From contig NZ_CP155073.1 in NCBI RefSeq assembly GCF_039621805.1, positions 2,170,001 through 2,234,000 of the forward strand: a DNA stretch of 64,000 nt, given 5' to 3'. The notes under the pieces were generated by a model, which did not search any database, was not told the DNA's origin, and worked only from the letters and a program-made list of their open reading frames with translations. Positions 18,607-31,407 of this stretch are shown piece by piece (position 1 is the stretch's first letter; every line of letters begins with the position of its first letter). The DNA is from Paraburkholderia sp. PREW-6R (lineage in GTDB: Bacteria; Pseudomonadota; Gammaproteobacteria; Burkholderiales; Burkholderiaceae). The translations under genes and the position numbers were made by a program.

Positions 18607-20334
18607 ATGATGAAAATGTTGAAAAACCCCGCCACCAAATACACCGAATTCAAGCCCGTCGACTTGAAGGACCGCCAATGGCCGTCGCGCAGCATCACAC
18701 GCGCGCCGATCTGGATGAGCACGGACCTGCGTGACGGCAACCAGTCGCTGTTCGAGCCGATGGACGCGCAACGCAAAATGCGGATGTTCAAAACCCTCGT
18801 GCAGATCGGTTTCAAGGAAATCGAAGTCGCGTTCCCGTCTGCTTCGCAAACCGACTTCAACTTCGTGCGCGAACTGATCGAGGGTGGGCACATTCCCGAC
18901 GACGTGACGATCGAAGTGCTGACGCAAGCCCGCGACGACCTGATCGAGCGCACTTTCGAATCGCTGCGCGGCGCGCCGCGCGCAATTGTCCACCTGTACA
19001 ACGCGACCGCGCCCGAATTCCGCCGCATCGTGTTCGGCCTCGAAAAGAGCGGCGTGATCGAACTGGCGCAAAAGGCCGCGCGCACGATGAAGCGGATCGT
19101 CGACGCGACGCCGGAAACGAAGTTCACGTTGCAGTACAGCCCGGAAGTCTTCAGTGGCACCGAGATCGAATTCGCAAAAGAAGTGTGCGACGCCGTTTTC
19201 GATATCTGGCAGCCGACGCCCGAGAACAAGGCGATCGTCAACTTGCCGGCCACCGTCGAAATGTCCACGCCGAACGTCTACGCGGACCAGATCGAGTGGA
19301 TGCATCGCCATCTCGCGCGCCGTGAGTCGCTGATCATCTCTGTCCATCCGCATAATGATCGCGGCACGGCGGTCGCAGCGGCGGAACTGGCGGTGATGGC
19401 GGGCGCGGACCGGATCGAAGGCTGCCTGTTCGGCAACGGCGAGCGCACCGGCAACGTCGACCTCGTCACGCTCGCATTGAATCTGTACACGCAAGGCATC
19501 GATCCGGGCCTCGACTTTTCGAACATCAACGAAGTCGCGCGCACCGCCGAAGAATGCACGCAGTTGCCGATTCACCCGCGTCACCCGTATGTCGGCGACC
19601 TGGTATTCACAGCGTTTTCGGGCTCGCATCAGGACGCGATCAAGAAAGGTCTCGCCGTGCAGAAAGCAGACGCGGTCTGGGAAGTGCCCTACCTGCCCAT
19701 CGATCCGCGTGATCTTGGCCGTACGTACGACTCGGTAATTCGCGTGAATAGCCAGTCGGGCAAAGGCGGCATCGCCTACCTGCTCGAGCAGAGCTACGGT
19801 GTCGTGCTGCCGCGCCGCCTGCAGGTCGATTTCAGCTCCGCTGTGCAGCGCTATACCGACGACAGCGGCCATGAAGTCACGCCGTCGCAAATCTGGGAAC
19901 TGTTTCAGCAGGAATACGTGCGCACCGTGGAGCCGATTCATTACATCGGTCATAGCCTGTCGGAGACCAACGGCCGCGAGCACATCAAGCTCACCGTCGA
20001 CATCCACGGCAAGCGCCGCGTGCTGAGCGGCGAAGGCAATGGCCCGCTCGACGCCCTCATGCATGCGATCGACGCGCCGGTTCGCGTGCAGCATTATGAA
20101 GAACGTGCATTGACGCAAGGCGCGGACGCGCGCGCGGTCGCCATCGCTGAAATGGCGGGTGCCGATGTGGCCGGCAGCGCATTCGGCGTGGGTGTGGACG
20201 TCAATCTGGTGACGGCGTCGATCCGCGCAGTCATCAGCGGCGTGAACCGTGCCTATGTCCGTGCGAGTGACGACGCGAAGGCACGTTTCTTCGAGTCCGC
20301 ATTGAACGATGCGGCAGAACGCGCGACGGTGTGA
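18607..20334 (+). CDS. leuA: 2-isopropylmalate synthase LeuA
   Basis: 575 residues, starting at ATG 18607 (ATG-ATG-AAA), with the open frame reaching 18562. It is the long LeuA type (as in Mycobacterium). The HMGL-like barrel carries [11 protein letters not shown] and [18 protein letters not shown], metal/substrate motifs. The region [16 protein letters not shown] follows, and about 160 C-terminal residues form the regulatory LeuA dimer domain where leucine binds. It condenses acetyl-CoA with 2-oxoisovalerate, the first committed step of leucine synthesis. The gene is expected to be under leucine attenuation (leader at 18410) as well as allosteric inhibition. Confidence 0.97.
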   Translation: MMKMLKNPATKYTEFKPVDLKDRQWPSRSITRAPIWMSTDLRDGNQSLFEPMDAQRKMRMFKTLVQIGFKEIEVAFPSASQTDFNFVRELIEGGHIPDDVTIEVLTQARDDLIERTFESLRGAPRAIVHLYNATAPEFRRIVFGLEKSGVIELAQKAARTMKRIVDATPETKFTLQYSPEVFSGTEIEFAKEVCDAVFDIWQPTPENKAIVNLPATVEMSTPNVYADQIEWMHRHLARRESLIISVHPHNDRGTAVAAAELAVMAGADRIEGCLFGNGERTGNVDLVTLALNLYTQGIDPGLDFSNINEVARTAEECTQLPIHPRHPYVGDLVFTAFSGSHQDAIKKGLAVQKADAVWEVPYLPIDPRDLGRTYDSVIRVNSQSGKGGIAYLLEQSYGVVLPRRLQVDFSSAVQRYTDDSGHEVTPSQIWELFQQEYVRTVEPIHYIGHSLSETNGREHIKLTVDIHGKRRVLSGEGNGPLDALMHAIDAPVRVQHYEERALTQGADARAVAIAEMAGADVAGSAFGVGVDVNLVTASIRAVISGVNRAYVRASDDAKARFFESALNDAAERATV

Positions 20335-20364
20335 TATCGCGTTGCTTCAACACTTGAGCTGGTG

Positions 20365-20396
20365 AAAAAAACAGGGCGCCGCGGCGCCCTGTTTTC
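20365..20396. terminator. Bidirectional terminator between leuA and the ABC transporter
   Basis: A perfect 10-base inverted repeat ACAGGGCGCC-GC-GGCGCCCTGT (20371-20392), with an A-run on the left (20365-20371) and TTTT on the right. It can end leuA rightward and the ABC operon leftward. Confidence 0.88.
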
Positions 20397-20453
20397 GTTT
20401 GCACTTTGCACGTGCACTTCAGGCATGCCCTTCACACGCCCAGGCGCACGCGA

Positions 20454-21221
20454 CTACTCCGTCCACGATTCCGGCAAACCCTGCGTGAGCGTGGACACGA
20501 ACTGCGCCGTTTCCGGCTCGCGCGGATGCATGAAAATTTCGCGCGACGGTCCCGCTTCCACCACCGTGCCGTTGTTCAGGAACACCACGTCCCGCGCAAT
20601 CGTTGCGGCAAGCCGCAGATCGTGGGTGGCCATCAGCATGGTCATGCCTTCGTTGGCGAGTTGCTTGAGCACTTCAACCACTTCCGCCGCGAGGCCCGGA
20701 TCGAGCGCCGAGGTCGGCTCGTCGCACAACAACACTTCCGGCGACGGCGCCAACGCTCGCGCAATGGCGACACGTTGCTGCTGACCGCCGGAAAGCGTGG
20801 CAGGCCACGCATCCGCCTTATGAGCGATCCCGACTTTTTCGAGCAGTTCGTCAGCGCGTACGCGGGCTTTCTCCTTGTCCCACTTCTGCACTGTCAGCAG
20901 ACCTTCCATGACGTTCTGCCGCACTGTGAGGTGTGGAAACAGCTGGAAGTTCTGAAACACCATGCCGGTGCGGCGGCGAATCGCCAGCACGGCGTCGCGC
21001 GAAGGCTTCTGGTCGCGGCTGAATTCCAGCTTCAGATCGCCAAGCTGCAGCGACCCGGACTCCGGAATTTCCAGCAGATTCACGCATCGCAGCAGCGTGC
21101 TCTTGCCACTGCCGGACGGTCCCACCAGCGCGGTGACATTGCCCGACGCGAGGTGCAGATCCACCGAATTCAGCACACGGTGGCCGGCGAAATACTTGTC
21201 GATTTTTTCCAGTCGGATCAT
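20454..21221 (-). CDS. Polar amino-acid ABC transporter ATP-binding protein (cystine-type)
   Basis: 255 residues from ATG 21219-21221, which shares one base with the permease stop (TGATG). Walker A GPSGSGKST, Q-loop MVFQNFQLFPHLTV, signature LSGGQQQR, Walker B LLCDEPTSALDP and H-loop MLMATHDLRLA are all intact. It energises uptake by the permease and binding protein encoded just upstream. The TcyC/TcyN/GlnQ family is clear; cystine is the most likely solute from the binding protein, but polar amino acids cannot be excluded. The open frame continues beyond the real start into the permease in another frame. Confidence 0.93.
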   Translation of the reverse strand: MIRLEKIDKYFAGHRVLNSVDLHLASGNVTALVGPSGSGKSTLLRCVNLLEIPESGSLQLGDLKLEFSRDQKPSRDAVLAIRRRTGMVFQNFQLFPHLTVRQNVMEGLLTVQKWDKEKARVRADELLEKVGIAHKADAWPATLSGGQQQRVAIARALAPSPEVLLCDEPTSALDPGLAAEVVEVLKQLANEGMTMLMATHDLRLAATIARDVVFLNNGTVVEAGPSREIFMHPREPETAQFVSTLTQGLPESWTE

Positions 21222-21898
21222 CAGTTGCCTGCCTGGAATAGAGCGTGACGGCCAAATTTGCGCTCGAGCCTTGCCTGCGCCGACGACAACACCGAACTGA
21301 ACACCAGGTACACCAGCGCGGCCTCGGTATAAAGAATCAATGGCTCGTACGTGACAGACGCGATGCGCTGCGCTGCCTGAAAAACTTCCGGCACGGTCAG
21401 CACCGCGGCAAGCGACGTGTCTTTCACCAGCGCGATGAACGAGTTGGACAGCGGCGGCAACGCCACGCGCGCCGCCTGTGGCAGGATCGCGCGACGCAAC
21501 GCCTGCTCGCGCGTCATCCCCATCGAATACGCGGCTTCCCACTGCCCTTTTGGAATCGACTCGATCACACCGCGAATCACCTCGGAGTTATAGGCGCCCA
21601 CGTTCAGCGAAAAACCGATGATTGCGGCCGTCAACGGATCGAGCACGACACCGATGTTCGGGAGTCCGTAGAAGATCACGAACAGCTGCACGAGCAACGG
21701 TGAGCCGCGAAACAGCCACACATAGAAGCGCACGATCGCAATCGCCCACTTCGGCCCGAACAGCCGGACGAGCGCAACGATGAACGCGAGCGCAAGCCCG
21801 ATCGCAAACGACGCGAGCGTCAGCGGAACGGTAAAAACAAGCCCCGCGTACAGCAGAGGCCATAACGACTGCGCCATCAGATGCAACCATGCCGGCAT
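21221..21898 (-). CDS. Polar amino-acid ABC transporter permease (cystine-type)
   Basis: 225 residues with five or so membrane helices of the HisM/His family. It contains the EAA-loop, as QWEAAYSMGMTREQALRRAILPQAARVALPP, and FRGSPLLVQLFVIFYGLP. Translationally coupled to the ATPase (TGATG) and 22 bases after the binding-protein gene, so all three form one operon transcribed leftward. It resembles cystine permeases such as TcyB/YecS. No lesion is seen. Confidence 0.92.
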   Translation of the reverse strand: MPAWLHLMAQSLWPLLYAGLVFTVPLTLASFAIGLALAFIVALVRLFGPKWAIAIVRFYVWLFRGSPLLVQLFVIFYGLPNIGVVLDPLTAAIIGFSLNVGAYNSEVIRGVIESIPKGQWEAAYSMGMTREQALRRAILPQAARVALPPLSNSFIALVKDTSLAAVLTVPEVFQAAQRIASVTYEPLILYTEAALVYLVFSSVLSSAQARLERKFGRHALFQAGN

Positions 21899-21920
21899 GA
21901 TTCAGACTCGCAAGTGGCGT

Positions 21921-22703
21921 TTAATTGGAGACGTCCTTGCCAAAGTACTTCTGCGAAATCTTCGCATAGGTCCCGTCTTTCTTCATGTCGGCGAGCGCCT
22001 TGTTGATCGCCGCCTGTAATTCGGGACTACCCTTGCGGATCAGCACCGCGGATTTGTCGCTGCTGTCCGCCGAGGTATCCAGCGCGGCGATCTTCACCTT
22101 CGCGTCCGGACGGTGCTTCTTGAAGTCGAGGAACGACAGCGAATCGTTCACGGTGGCGTCCACACGTCCCGACGTCAGCAGATCGACCGACTCGTTAAAA
22201 CCCTGCACGGGGATCACATCCGCGCCATGCGCCGCCGCAATCTTGCCGAAGTTGCTGGTGAGCGTATTGGCCGACTTCTTGCCCTTCAGGTCGTCGAAAG
22301 TCTTGATCGTGTTGTTATCCGAACGCACGATCAGCGCCGCATGCGACGTGATGTAGGGGTCCGAGAAATCGTACTTGGCCTTGCGCGCGTCGGTCACGGC
22401 CACCTCATTGATGACGGCGTCGTAGCGGTTCACGTCGAGGCCAGCAATCAGGCCGTCCCATTTGCCTTCGACGAACTGCGGCTTTACGCCGAGGCGCTGT
22501 GCGATCGCCGTGCCGATTTCGACGTCGAAACCGGTGAGCTTGTTCGACGCGTCGTGGAATGTGAACGGGGCATAGGTGCCTTCCGTGCCGATGCGGAACA
22601 CGCCGGCGGATTTGATCTGCGCGAGCTCGTCGGCGGCGAAGGCCGAGCTGACCGTCACCGCTTGCAGCAACGCGATGAGCAGAATGGAACGAATCGACTT
22701 CAT
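21921..22703 (-). CDS. Periplasmic amino-acid (cystine-type) binding protein
   Basis: 260 residues from ATG 22701-22703, with GGAG upstream; the open frame extends to 22769 without a signal peptide. A Sec signal ends SSAFA-ADEL. The SBP_bac_3 domain follows, with IGTEGTYAPFTFHDASNKLTGFDVEI, the ligand-binding motif with its family Phe/Asp, and FVEGKWDGLIAGLDVNRYDAVINEV. These are typical of FliY/TcyA cystine-binding proteins. It heads the three-gene operon, so its upstream region (22704-22860) should carry the promoter. Confidence 0.92.
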   Translation of the reverse strand: MKSIRSILLIALLQAVTVSSAFAADELAQIKSAGVFRIGTEGTYAPFTFHDASNKLTGFDVEIGTAIAQRLGVKPQFVEGKWDGLIAGLDVNRYDAVINEVAVTDARKAKYDFSDPYITSHAALIVRSDNNTIKTFDDLKGKKSANTLTSNFGKIAAAHGADVIPVQGFNESVDLLTSGRVDATVNDSLSFLDFKKHRPDAKVKIAALDTSADSSDKSAVLIRKGSPELQAAINKALADMKKDGTYAKISQKYFGKDVSN

Positions 22704-23067
22704 CAGGGGGCTCCGAAAAAATTTGCCAGGTCGGTGGCTTGTCATGTGTCCAGCAGGGCCTGCCGGCATTTTGCGCCCGCAGGGTGGGCGGACTGTAGCA
22801 AACGGGCTACGTTTTTACAAAGGATCAGGTTTCCGATCAATATGCGCAGCCGTGCTAAGCCGACAGCCGTGGCCTCTGGTGTAACGTGGAATTGAACTTT
22901 ACAGCAGATAAGACAAACGCGGGATGCATCGCAACACGGAAACCATGCCGGGCCCGATCAGGGAAAACGCGGGACGCGATTGTAGCCGCAAATGGGAGAA
23001 CCCCAAAAAAAGCGGCGCCGTGTGTCAGCACGGCGCCGCTCATGAACCTGTACATCGCCCGGACCGC
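22704..23067. other. Intergenic region between two leftward operons
   Basis: No gene recognised. Its right part contains the terminator of the pyrimidine operon at 23005-23040. The left part must contain the promoter of the amino-acid ABC operon. Confidence 0.55.
23005..23040 (-). terminator. Terminator of the reductive pyrimidine operon
   Basis: A 12-base inverted repeat AGCGGCGCCGTG-TGTCAG-CACGGCGCCGCT (23011-23040). On the minus strand it is followed by a T-run (A-run at 23005-23011). It lies 27 bases past the dihydropyrimidinase stop. Confidence 0.9.
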
Positions 23068-26093
<3,026 letters not shown>

Positions 26094-26190
26094 CGAAAGA
26101 TCTCCGCTCTATCGTTGGGGACCCGCGCGGCTTCTGACGGCGCGTCGAGTCCTTGGGACAACCCATTCAATTCTGTCGAAGGGCGCTGTT

Positions 26191-27522
26191 TCAAGCCGCC
26201 CTGGCGGACGCATGCGCCGGCTCGGCCTGTTCGTTCTCCTGCGTATCTTCACGGGTGCCGGCGCTCACCCGGGCCGGGTTGTTCGGATGCGTCGTCCAGT
26301 TCGCGTATTCGCCGCTGTCCACGCGTTCCATCGTGATGCACTGTTCGACCGGGCACACGTGCATGCACAGATTGCAACCGACACACTCGGAGTCCATCAC
26401 TTCAAAATGACGGACGCCATCTTTTTCTTTCATGATCGCCTGATGGGCCGTGTCCTCGCACGCGATATGGCACAGGCCGCACTGAATACACTTATCCTGG
26501 TCGATGCGCGCCTTGATATCGTATTTGAGGTTCAGGTATTGCCAGTCGGTGACGTTCGGCACGGCGCGACCGCGAATGTCGTCGAGCGTCGCGTAGCCTT
26601 TCTCGTCCATCCAGTTCGACAGACCGTCCGTCAGGTCGGAGACGATACGAAAGCCATAGTGCATCGCGGCCGTGCACACCTGTACGCTGCCCGCGCCGAG
26701 CACCATGAATTCCGCTGCATCGCGCCACGATGAAATGCCGCCAATGCCCGAGATCGGCAGATTTGGCGTTTCCACATCACGCGCGATTTCGGCGACCATG
26801 TTGAGCGCGATCGGCTTCACCGCCGGGCCGCAGTAGCCGCCATGCGTGCCTTTACCGTCCACCATCGGCAACGGCGACATTGCGTCGAGATCCACGGCGA
26901 CGATCGAGTTGATCGTGTTGATCAACGACACGCCGTCCGCGCCGCCCTTGTAAGCCGCGCGCGAGCCGAGCCGGATGTCGCTGATATTCGGCGTGAGTTT
27001 CACGAGACACGGCAGCTTCGTGCCTTCCTTCACCCAGCGCGTCACCATCTCCACATACTCGGGCACCTGGCCGACCGCCGCGCCCATGCCGCGCTCGCTC
27101 ATGCCGTGGGGGCAGCCGAAATTCAGTTCGACCGCGTCCGCGCCGGTATCTTCGACGAGCGGCAGGATCCATTTCCAGTCCGCCTCGTTACACGGCACCA
27201 TCAGCGAGACGATCATTGCGCGCTCGGGCCAATCGCGTTTGACCTGGCTAATTTCCTTCAGATTGACGTCGAGCGGCCGGTCGGTAATCAACTCGATATT
27301 GTTCAGGCCTGCGATGCGTTGGCCGTTCCATTGCACCGCGCCGTAGCGCGAACTCACGTTGACCACATGCGGGTCGAGTCCAAGCGTCTTCCACACTACG
27401 CCGCCCCAGCCGGCTTCGAACGCGCGGTTCACGTTGTAGGCTTTGTCGGTCGGCGGCGCGGACGCGAGCCAGAAAGGGTTCGGCGACGTAATGCCGGCAA
27501 TCGTACAGCGCAGATCGGCCAT
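26191..27522 (-). CDS. preA: NAD-dependent dihydropyrimidine dehydrogenase, PreA subunit
   Basis: 443 residues from ATG 27520-27522 with AGGAG upstream. The FMN-binding barrel covers about residues 1-310, with the active-site loop FGCPHGMSERGMG holding the Cys that acts as general acid in animal DPD (there NLSCPHGMGERG). The C-terminus has two 4Fe-4S clusters: CIQCGLCHIACEDTAHQAI and CVGCNLCMHVCPVEQC. With PreT it reduces uracil or thymine to the dihydro-form using NADH. The NFGC variant (Gly for Ser) is the only change in the loop I noticed. It is in an operon with preT. Confidence 0.95.
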   Translation of the reverse strand: MADLRCTIAGITSPNPFWLASAPPTDKAYNVNRAFEAGWGGVVWKTLGLDPHVVNVSSRYGAVQWNGQRIAGLNNIELITDRPLDVNLKEISQVKRDWPERAMIVSLMVPCNEADWKWILPLVEDTGADAVELNFGCPHGMSERGMGAAVGQVPEYVEMVTRWVKEGTKLPCLVKLTPNISDIRLGSRAAYKGGADGVSLINTINSIVAVDLDAMSPLPMVDGKGTHGGYCGPAVKPIALNMVAEIARDVETPNLPISGIGGISSWRDAAEFMVLGAGSVQVCTAAMHYGFRIVSDLTDGLSNWMDEKGYATLDDIRGRAVPNVTDWQYLNLKYDIKARIDQDKCIQCGLCHIACEDTAHQAIMKEKDGVRHFEVMDSECVGCNLCMHVCPVEQCITMERVDSGEYANWTTHPNNPARVSAGTREDTQENEQAEPAHASARAA

Positions 27523-27584
27523 GTTCGGCTCCTAGGGGACTTGCCTGTTTTTATCCAGAGGTGTGCTGCGTGCTCTTCGTGCCG

Positions 27585-28934
27585 CTACGCGGCCTTGACG
27601 GCAGTGCGGGCAAACTGCGCGTCGATCGCGGCAGCCGCCACCTTGCCGTCTTGCACCGCCTGCACAGTCAGGTCGATGCCGCCCGTCGCCGCGCAATCGC
27701 CACCCGCATACACGCCGGCAAGCGATGTCGAGCCATCGGCTTCCACTGCAATGCGGCCGCCGTCCAACGTCAACAATTCGCGCCCGAGACCGACCGGCAC
27801 GAGCGTCTGGCCGATCGCTTTCAGCACCATGTCCGCGTCGATAACAAAACGCTCCTGCTCGCCCTCGCTCGACGTACGGTCGAATTCGATTCCCGTGACC
27901 ACGCCGTTGTCGCCGAGCAGCCGCATGGGCGTCGCATGGGTGACGAGTGTGACGCCGCACGTCCGCGCGAAGTCGCGCTCGGCCCAGGTCGCGCTCATTG
28001 ATTCGACGCCGCGCCGGTAGACCATCGTCACCGACGTGGCGCCGAGCTTGCGGCTCTGCACGGCGGCATCCACGGCAGTGTTGCCGCCGCCGATCACGAC
28101 GACGCGTCGCCCGACCGGCACCATGCCGAGGTCGCGCGCGCTGCGCACCTGCTCGATGAAGTCCACTGCGTTCATTACGCCTTGCAGGTCTTCGCCCTCC
28201 ATTGCGAGCGCTCGCACACCGGCCAGTCCAATCGCGAGGAATACTGCATCGTGCTCCTTGCGCAGCGCGTCGAGTTCGATATCACGCCCAAGCGTTACGC
28301 CATGCCGGATGTCGATGCCGCCCACCGAGCACAGCCACTCGACCTCCCGCTGCGCGAAATCGTCGACGGTCTTGTAGGCGGCGATACCGTATTCATTGAG
28401 GCCGCCGGCCTTCTCATGCGCGTCGTAAATCGTCACGCGATGCCCGGCCAACGCCAGCCGGTGCGCGCATGCGAGCCCCGCCGGCCCTGCACCGACCACC
28501 GCCACGTGTCGGCCGGTCAGCGCGGCGCGTTTGAATAACACTTCGCCGCGCGCCATCGCCCAATCCGTGGCGTGTCTCTGCAGCGCGCCGATCGCAACCG
28601 GTTCGGCATCCTGATGATTGCGCACGCACGCGCCTTCGCACAGGATTTCCGTGGGGCACACACGCGCACACATGCCGCCCATCGGATTCGCCGACAGAAT
28701 GTCGAGCGCGGCGCCCTTCAGATTGCCGTTGCCGATCTTGCGGATGAAACTGGGAATGTCGATCCGCGTCGGACATGCGTTCACGCATGGCGCGTCGTAG
28801 CAGTAATGACAACGGCTCGCGGCCGCGGCGGCAGCGCTCGCGTCGAGCAACGGCGCAATGTCGGAAAACTCGCACGACAGCTGCTCGGGCGACAGGCGCT
28901 GCGCGGCAATGTCGCCGGTTTGCTTGAGGGCCAT
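27585..28934 (-). CDS. preT: NAD-dependent dihydropyrimidine dehydrogenase, PreT subunit
   Basis: 449 residues from ATG 28932-28934, preceded by AAGGAAGG. The N-terminal domain carries 4Fe-4S ligands (CHYCYDAPCVNACP and later GGMCARVCPTEILCEGACVR). Next are an FAD dinucleotide fold, VAVVGAGPAGLACAHRLALAGH, and an NAD-binding domain, VVVIGGGNTAVDAAV. It passes electrons from NADH to PreA. Homologous to the N-terminal half of animal dihydropyrimidine dehydrogenase, split here into separate genes as in E. coli PreTA. 62 bases upstream of preA. Confidence 0.94.
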   Translation of the reverse strand: MALKQTGDIAAQRLSPEQLSCEFSDIAPLLDASAAAAAASRCHYCYDAPCVNACPTRIDIPSFIRKIGNGNLKGAALDILSANPMGGMCARVCPTEILCEGACVRNHQDAEPVAIGALQRHATDWAMARGEVLFKRAALTGRHVAVVGAGPAGLACAHRLALAGHRVTIYDAHEKAGGLNEYGIAAYKTVDDFAQREVEWLCSVGGIDIRHGVTLGRDIELDALRKEHDAVFLAIGLAGVRALAMEGEDLQGVMNAVDFIEQVRSARDLGMVPVGRRVVVIGGGNTAVDAAVQSRKLGATSVTMVYRRGVESMSATWAERDFARTCGVTLVTHATPMRLLGDNGVVTGIEFDRTSSEGEQERFVIDADMVLKAIGQTLVPVGLGRELLTLDGGRIAVEADGSTSLAGVYAGGDCAATGGIDLTVQAVQDGKVAAAAIDAQFARTAVKAA

Positions 28935-29038
28935 ACACCTTCCTTCTTCGATGTGAGGACTTAGCCGTACGTACCGGTCGCATGAGCGCACCATGACGGC
29001 GTGTTTTATCGGCACTTCGTTACGATGAAACTACGGCA

Positions 29039-30319
29039 TCATGAAACCGGCTCACATGCCCGCTCCAGCATCGCATGCAGCAGGACGTTGGCACCGGCTT
29101 CGATCCATTCGAACGTAGCGTCCTCGATCTCGTTATGACTGATTCCGTCGACACATGGCACGAACACCATCGAGGTCGGCGCCACCTGCGACAGATAACA
29201 TGCGTCATGTCCCGCGCCGGACACCATGTTGCGATGCGGATAGCCGAAGCGCTCGGCGGCCGCGCGCACGGACTTCACACAGGCTTCGTCGAACGCGACC
29301 GGTGCGTAGTAGAAAATCTGTTCGAGTTGAGTGTCGAGTCCGATGGCATTGGCGATTTCCGCGACTCCTTCACGCAATGCGGCGTCCATCTTCGCCAGCA
29401 CGGCATCGTCGGGATGACGGAAATCGACGGTCAGGAATACGCGGCCCGGAATCACGTTGCGGGAGTTCGGGTAGACCTGCAGCATGCCGACGGTTGCACA
29501 GCCGAACGGCGCGTTATCCAGGCCAATGCGATTCACCAGATCGACCACGCGGGCCGCGCCGAGCAGCGCGTCGCGACGCCGTGGCATGGGCGTGGGCCCC
29601 GCGTGGGCCTCCTGCCCCGTCAGCGTGATTTCGTACCAGCGCTGCCCTTGCGCATCCGTGACGACGCCGATGGTCTTATCTTCGGCCTCGAGAATGGGCC
29701 CCTGCTCGATATGCAATTCGAACGCGGCGTGCAACGGCCGGCCACCGCACGGCAAATCGCCCGCATAACCAATCCGCCTAAGTTCTTCGCCGATGGTCTT
29801 GCCGTCCACGTCCTTGCGCGACAGTCCGTAGTCCAGAGTAAATACGCCGGCGAACACACCTGAGGCAACCATGGCCGGTGCGAAGCGCGAGCCCTCTTCG
29901 TTCGTCCAGATCACGACTTCTACCGGATGCTCGGTCTCGATCCCGTGATCATTCAGGCTACGGATCACTTCGAGGCCGCCGAGCACGCCATAAATGCCGT
30001 CGAAGCGGCCGCCCGTCGGCTGCGAATCCGCGTGCGAGCCGGTCATCACCGGAAGTGCATCCGGGTTGCGCCCCTCACGGCGCATGAAGACATTGCCCAT
30101 CTGGTCGACACTGACCGAACAGCCCGCTTCTTTCGCCCAGCTCACGATCAGATCGCGCCCTTCCTTGTCGAGGTCGGTGAGCGCGAGGCGGCATACGCCA
30201 CCTCTTGGCGTCGCGCCGATCTTCGCCATTGTCATCAGGCTTTCCCATAACCGCTTGCCGTTGACCTTGATCGACGTGTCGGGCTCGGTGTGCTTCAGCG
30301 CTTCGGATACCGCGTTCAT
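29039..30319 (-). CDS. Zn-dependent N-carbamoyl-beta-alanine amidohydrolase (beta-ureidopropionase)
   Basis: 426 residues from ATG 30317-30319, with AAGGAGCG upstream. M20-type amidase/carbamoylase: TGSHADSQPTGGRFDGIYGVL, IWTNEEGSRFAPAM, QEAHAGPTPMPRRRDAL and SGAGHDACYLS carry the metal and substrate motifs. The family also contains allantoate amidohydrolases, but the operon context, as first gene before preTA, permease and dihydropyrimidinase, argues for releasing beta-alanine, CO2 and ammonia in the third step of reductive pyrimidine breakdown. Its promoter lies near the palindrome at 30478. Confidence 0.9.
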   Translation of the reverse strand: MNAVSEALKHTEPDTSIKVNGKRLWESLMTMAKIGATPRGGVCRLALTDLDKEGRDLIVSWAKEAGCSVSVDQMGNVFMRREGRNPDALPVMTGSHADSQPTGGRFDGIYGVLGGLEVIRSLNDHGIETEHPVEVVIWTNEEGSRFAPAMVASGVFAGVFTLDYGLSRKDVDGKTIGEELRRIGYAGDLPCGGRPLHAAFELHIEQGPILEAEDKTIGVVTDAQGQRWYEITLTGQEAHAGPTPMPRRRDALLGAARVVDLVNRIGLDNAPFGCATVGMLQVYPNSRNVIPGRVFLTVDFRHPDDAVLAKMDAALREGVAEIANAIGLDTQLEQIFYYAPVAFDEACVKSVRAAAERFGYPHRNMVSGAGHDACYLSQVAPTSMVFVPCVDGISHNEIEDATFEWIEAGANVLLHAMLERACEPVS

Positions 30320-30477
30320 TCGTCTCGCTCCTTTCGGTGAACCGACATGAAACTCGTGCAACTGGTGCATTCACGGCGGCTTTTGGGGCGTGCCCGCACG
30401 ACTGCGGTGCACATTTGACGCCTTCGGCAGCCACTTATACAGAGGGCAAACCCCAGGCCGTCGCCCGCTTTCCCAAT

Positions 30478-30495
30478 CCTGTCCAGTTGGACAGG
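30478..30495. promoter_or_regulatory. RutR-box-like palindrome in the divergent pyrimidine promoter
   Basis: CCTGTCCA-GT-TGGACAGG is an exact 8+8 inverted repeat with a 2-base centre. It lies about 158 bases from the start of the amidohydrolase operon and about 157 bases from the likely rutR start. The E. coli RutR consensus is TTGACCA-NN-TGGTCAA; over the inner 14 positions this site keeps TG-CCA-NN-TGG-CA. That makes it a credible operator for the divergent TetR protein, with pyrimidine as likely effector. The match is by eye. Confidence 0.65.
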
Positions 30496-30651
30496 TTGTA
30501 GCCGATTAAACCCGCTAAATCAATGCGTTTCGTACGGGGACATTCAGAGCGAGAAGCGTGCCATTGCGCCGCACCACGATCGGTTTTCAGAAAACGATGG
30601 TCCGTGTGGCCGCGGTGGCAAACGGCTAGAATGAGGCGCGACGCGGCACCT

Positions 30652-31407
30652 ATGCCGCCGAAGGCAAACATGAGAGACGAGGACGTGGCGGCCAGCCTGC
30701 AGGAAAACGACGCAGCACGCGCCCCTTTGCGGCGGCGCAAGGCGCACATTCGCGAGTCGAACGAAGCGCATCTGCTGGCGTGCGCCGAAGCCGTTTTTGC
30801 GGAACGCGGACTCGACGGCGCCAGCACCGCGATGATCGCGGAACGCGCGGGCTTGCCGAAAGCCAATGTGCACTACTACTTTCCGACCAAGCTCGCGTTA
30901 TACCGGCGCGTGCTGGAGGATCTGTTCGAAGACTGGCACCGCGCGGCGGACACGTTCGAATGCAGCGACGACCCGGTCGAGGCAATTGGCGGCTACGTGC
31001 GGGCAAAGATGGAGTTATCGCGCCGTCGGCCGCTTGGGTCGAAGGTGTGGGCAAGCGAGATCATTCACGGCGCAGAGCATATGGACGACATACTCACGCA
31101 ACGTGTCAAGCCCTGGCTCGACAGTCGCGTAAAAGTGATCGACGACTGGATTGCGCGCGGGCTGCTCGCGCCTGTCGATGCGCAGACCCTGATGTATCTT
31201 ATCTGGGCGACTACCCAGCATTACGCCGATTTCGACGCGCAGATTCGCGCGCTCAAAGGCAAGCGCGCGCTCACGCAGAAGGCTTTCGATGTGACGACCG
31301 AGGAAGTGGTGCAGTTGGTGATCCGGGCGTGCGGGGCGGTGTCGCCCCGCGTCGCCCTATCTCAATCGCTCAATAAGTCTCCAGATGCAACCTCCCCTCC
31401 CGCTTGA
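30652..31407 (+). CDS. rutR: TetR-family regulator, RutR/YcdC-like
   Basis: About 251 residues. Starts at 30631, 30652 and 30670 are all in frame and none has a strong ribosome site; I list 30652. An N-terminal HTH (about residues 30-75 here) contains [44 protein letters not shown], the usual TetR helices. The C-terminal ligand domain fits the YcdC/RutR type ([58 protein letters not shown]). RutR of E. coli senses uracil or thymine. Its location divergent from the pyrimidine operon supports the same job. The 3' end overlaps boxA by 38 bases convergently. Confidence 0.85.
   Translation: MPPKANMRDEDVAASLQENDAARAPLRRRKAHIRESNEAHLLACAEAVFAERGLDGASTAMIAERAGLPKANVHYYFPTKLALYRRVLEDLFEDWHRAADTFECSDDPVEAIGGYVRAKMELSRRRPLGSKVWASEIIHGAEHMDDILTQRVKPWLDSRVKVIDDWIARGLLAPVDAQTLMYLIWATTQHYADFDAQIRALKGKRALTQKAFDVTTEEVVQLVIRACGAVSPRVALSQSLNKSPDATSPPA

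Noticed and set aside
18130..20118. Long minus-strand open frame of 662 codons opposite leuA
   Set aside because: A reverse-frame shadow of leuA and the end of the methyltransferase-like gene, with no domain or ribosome site.
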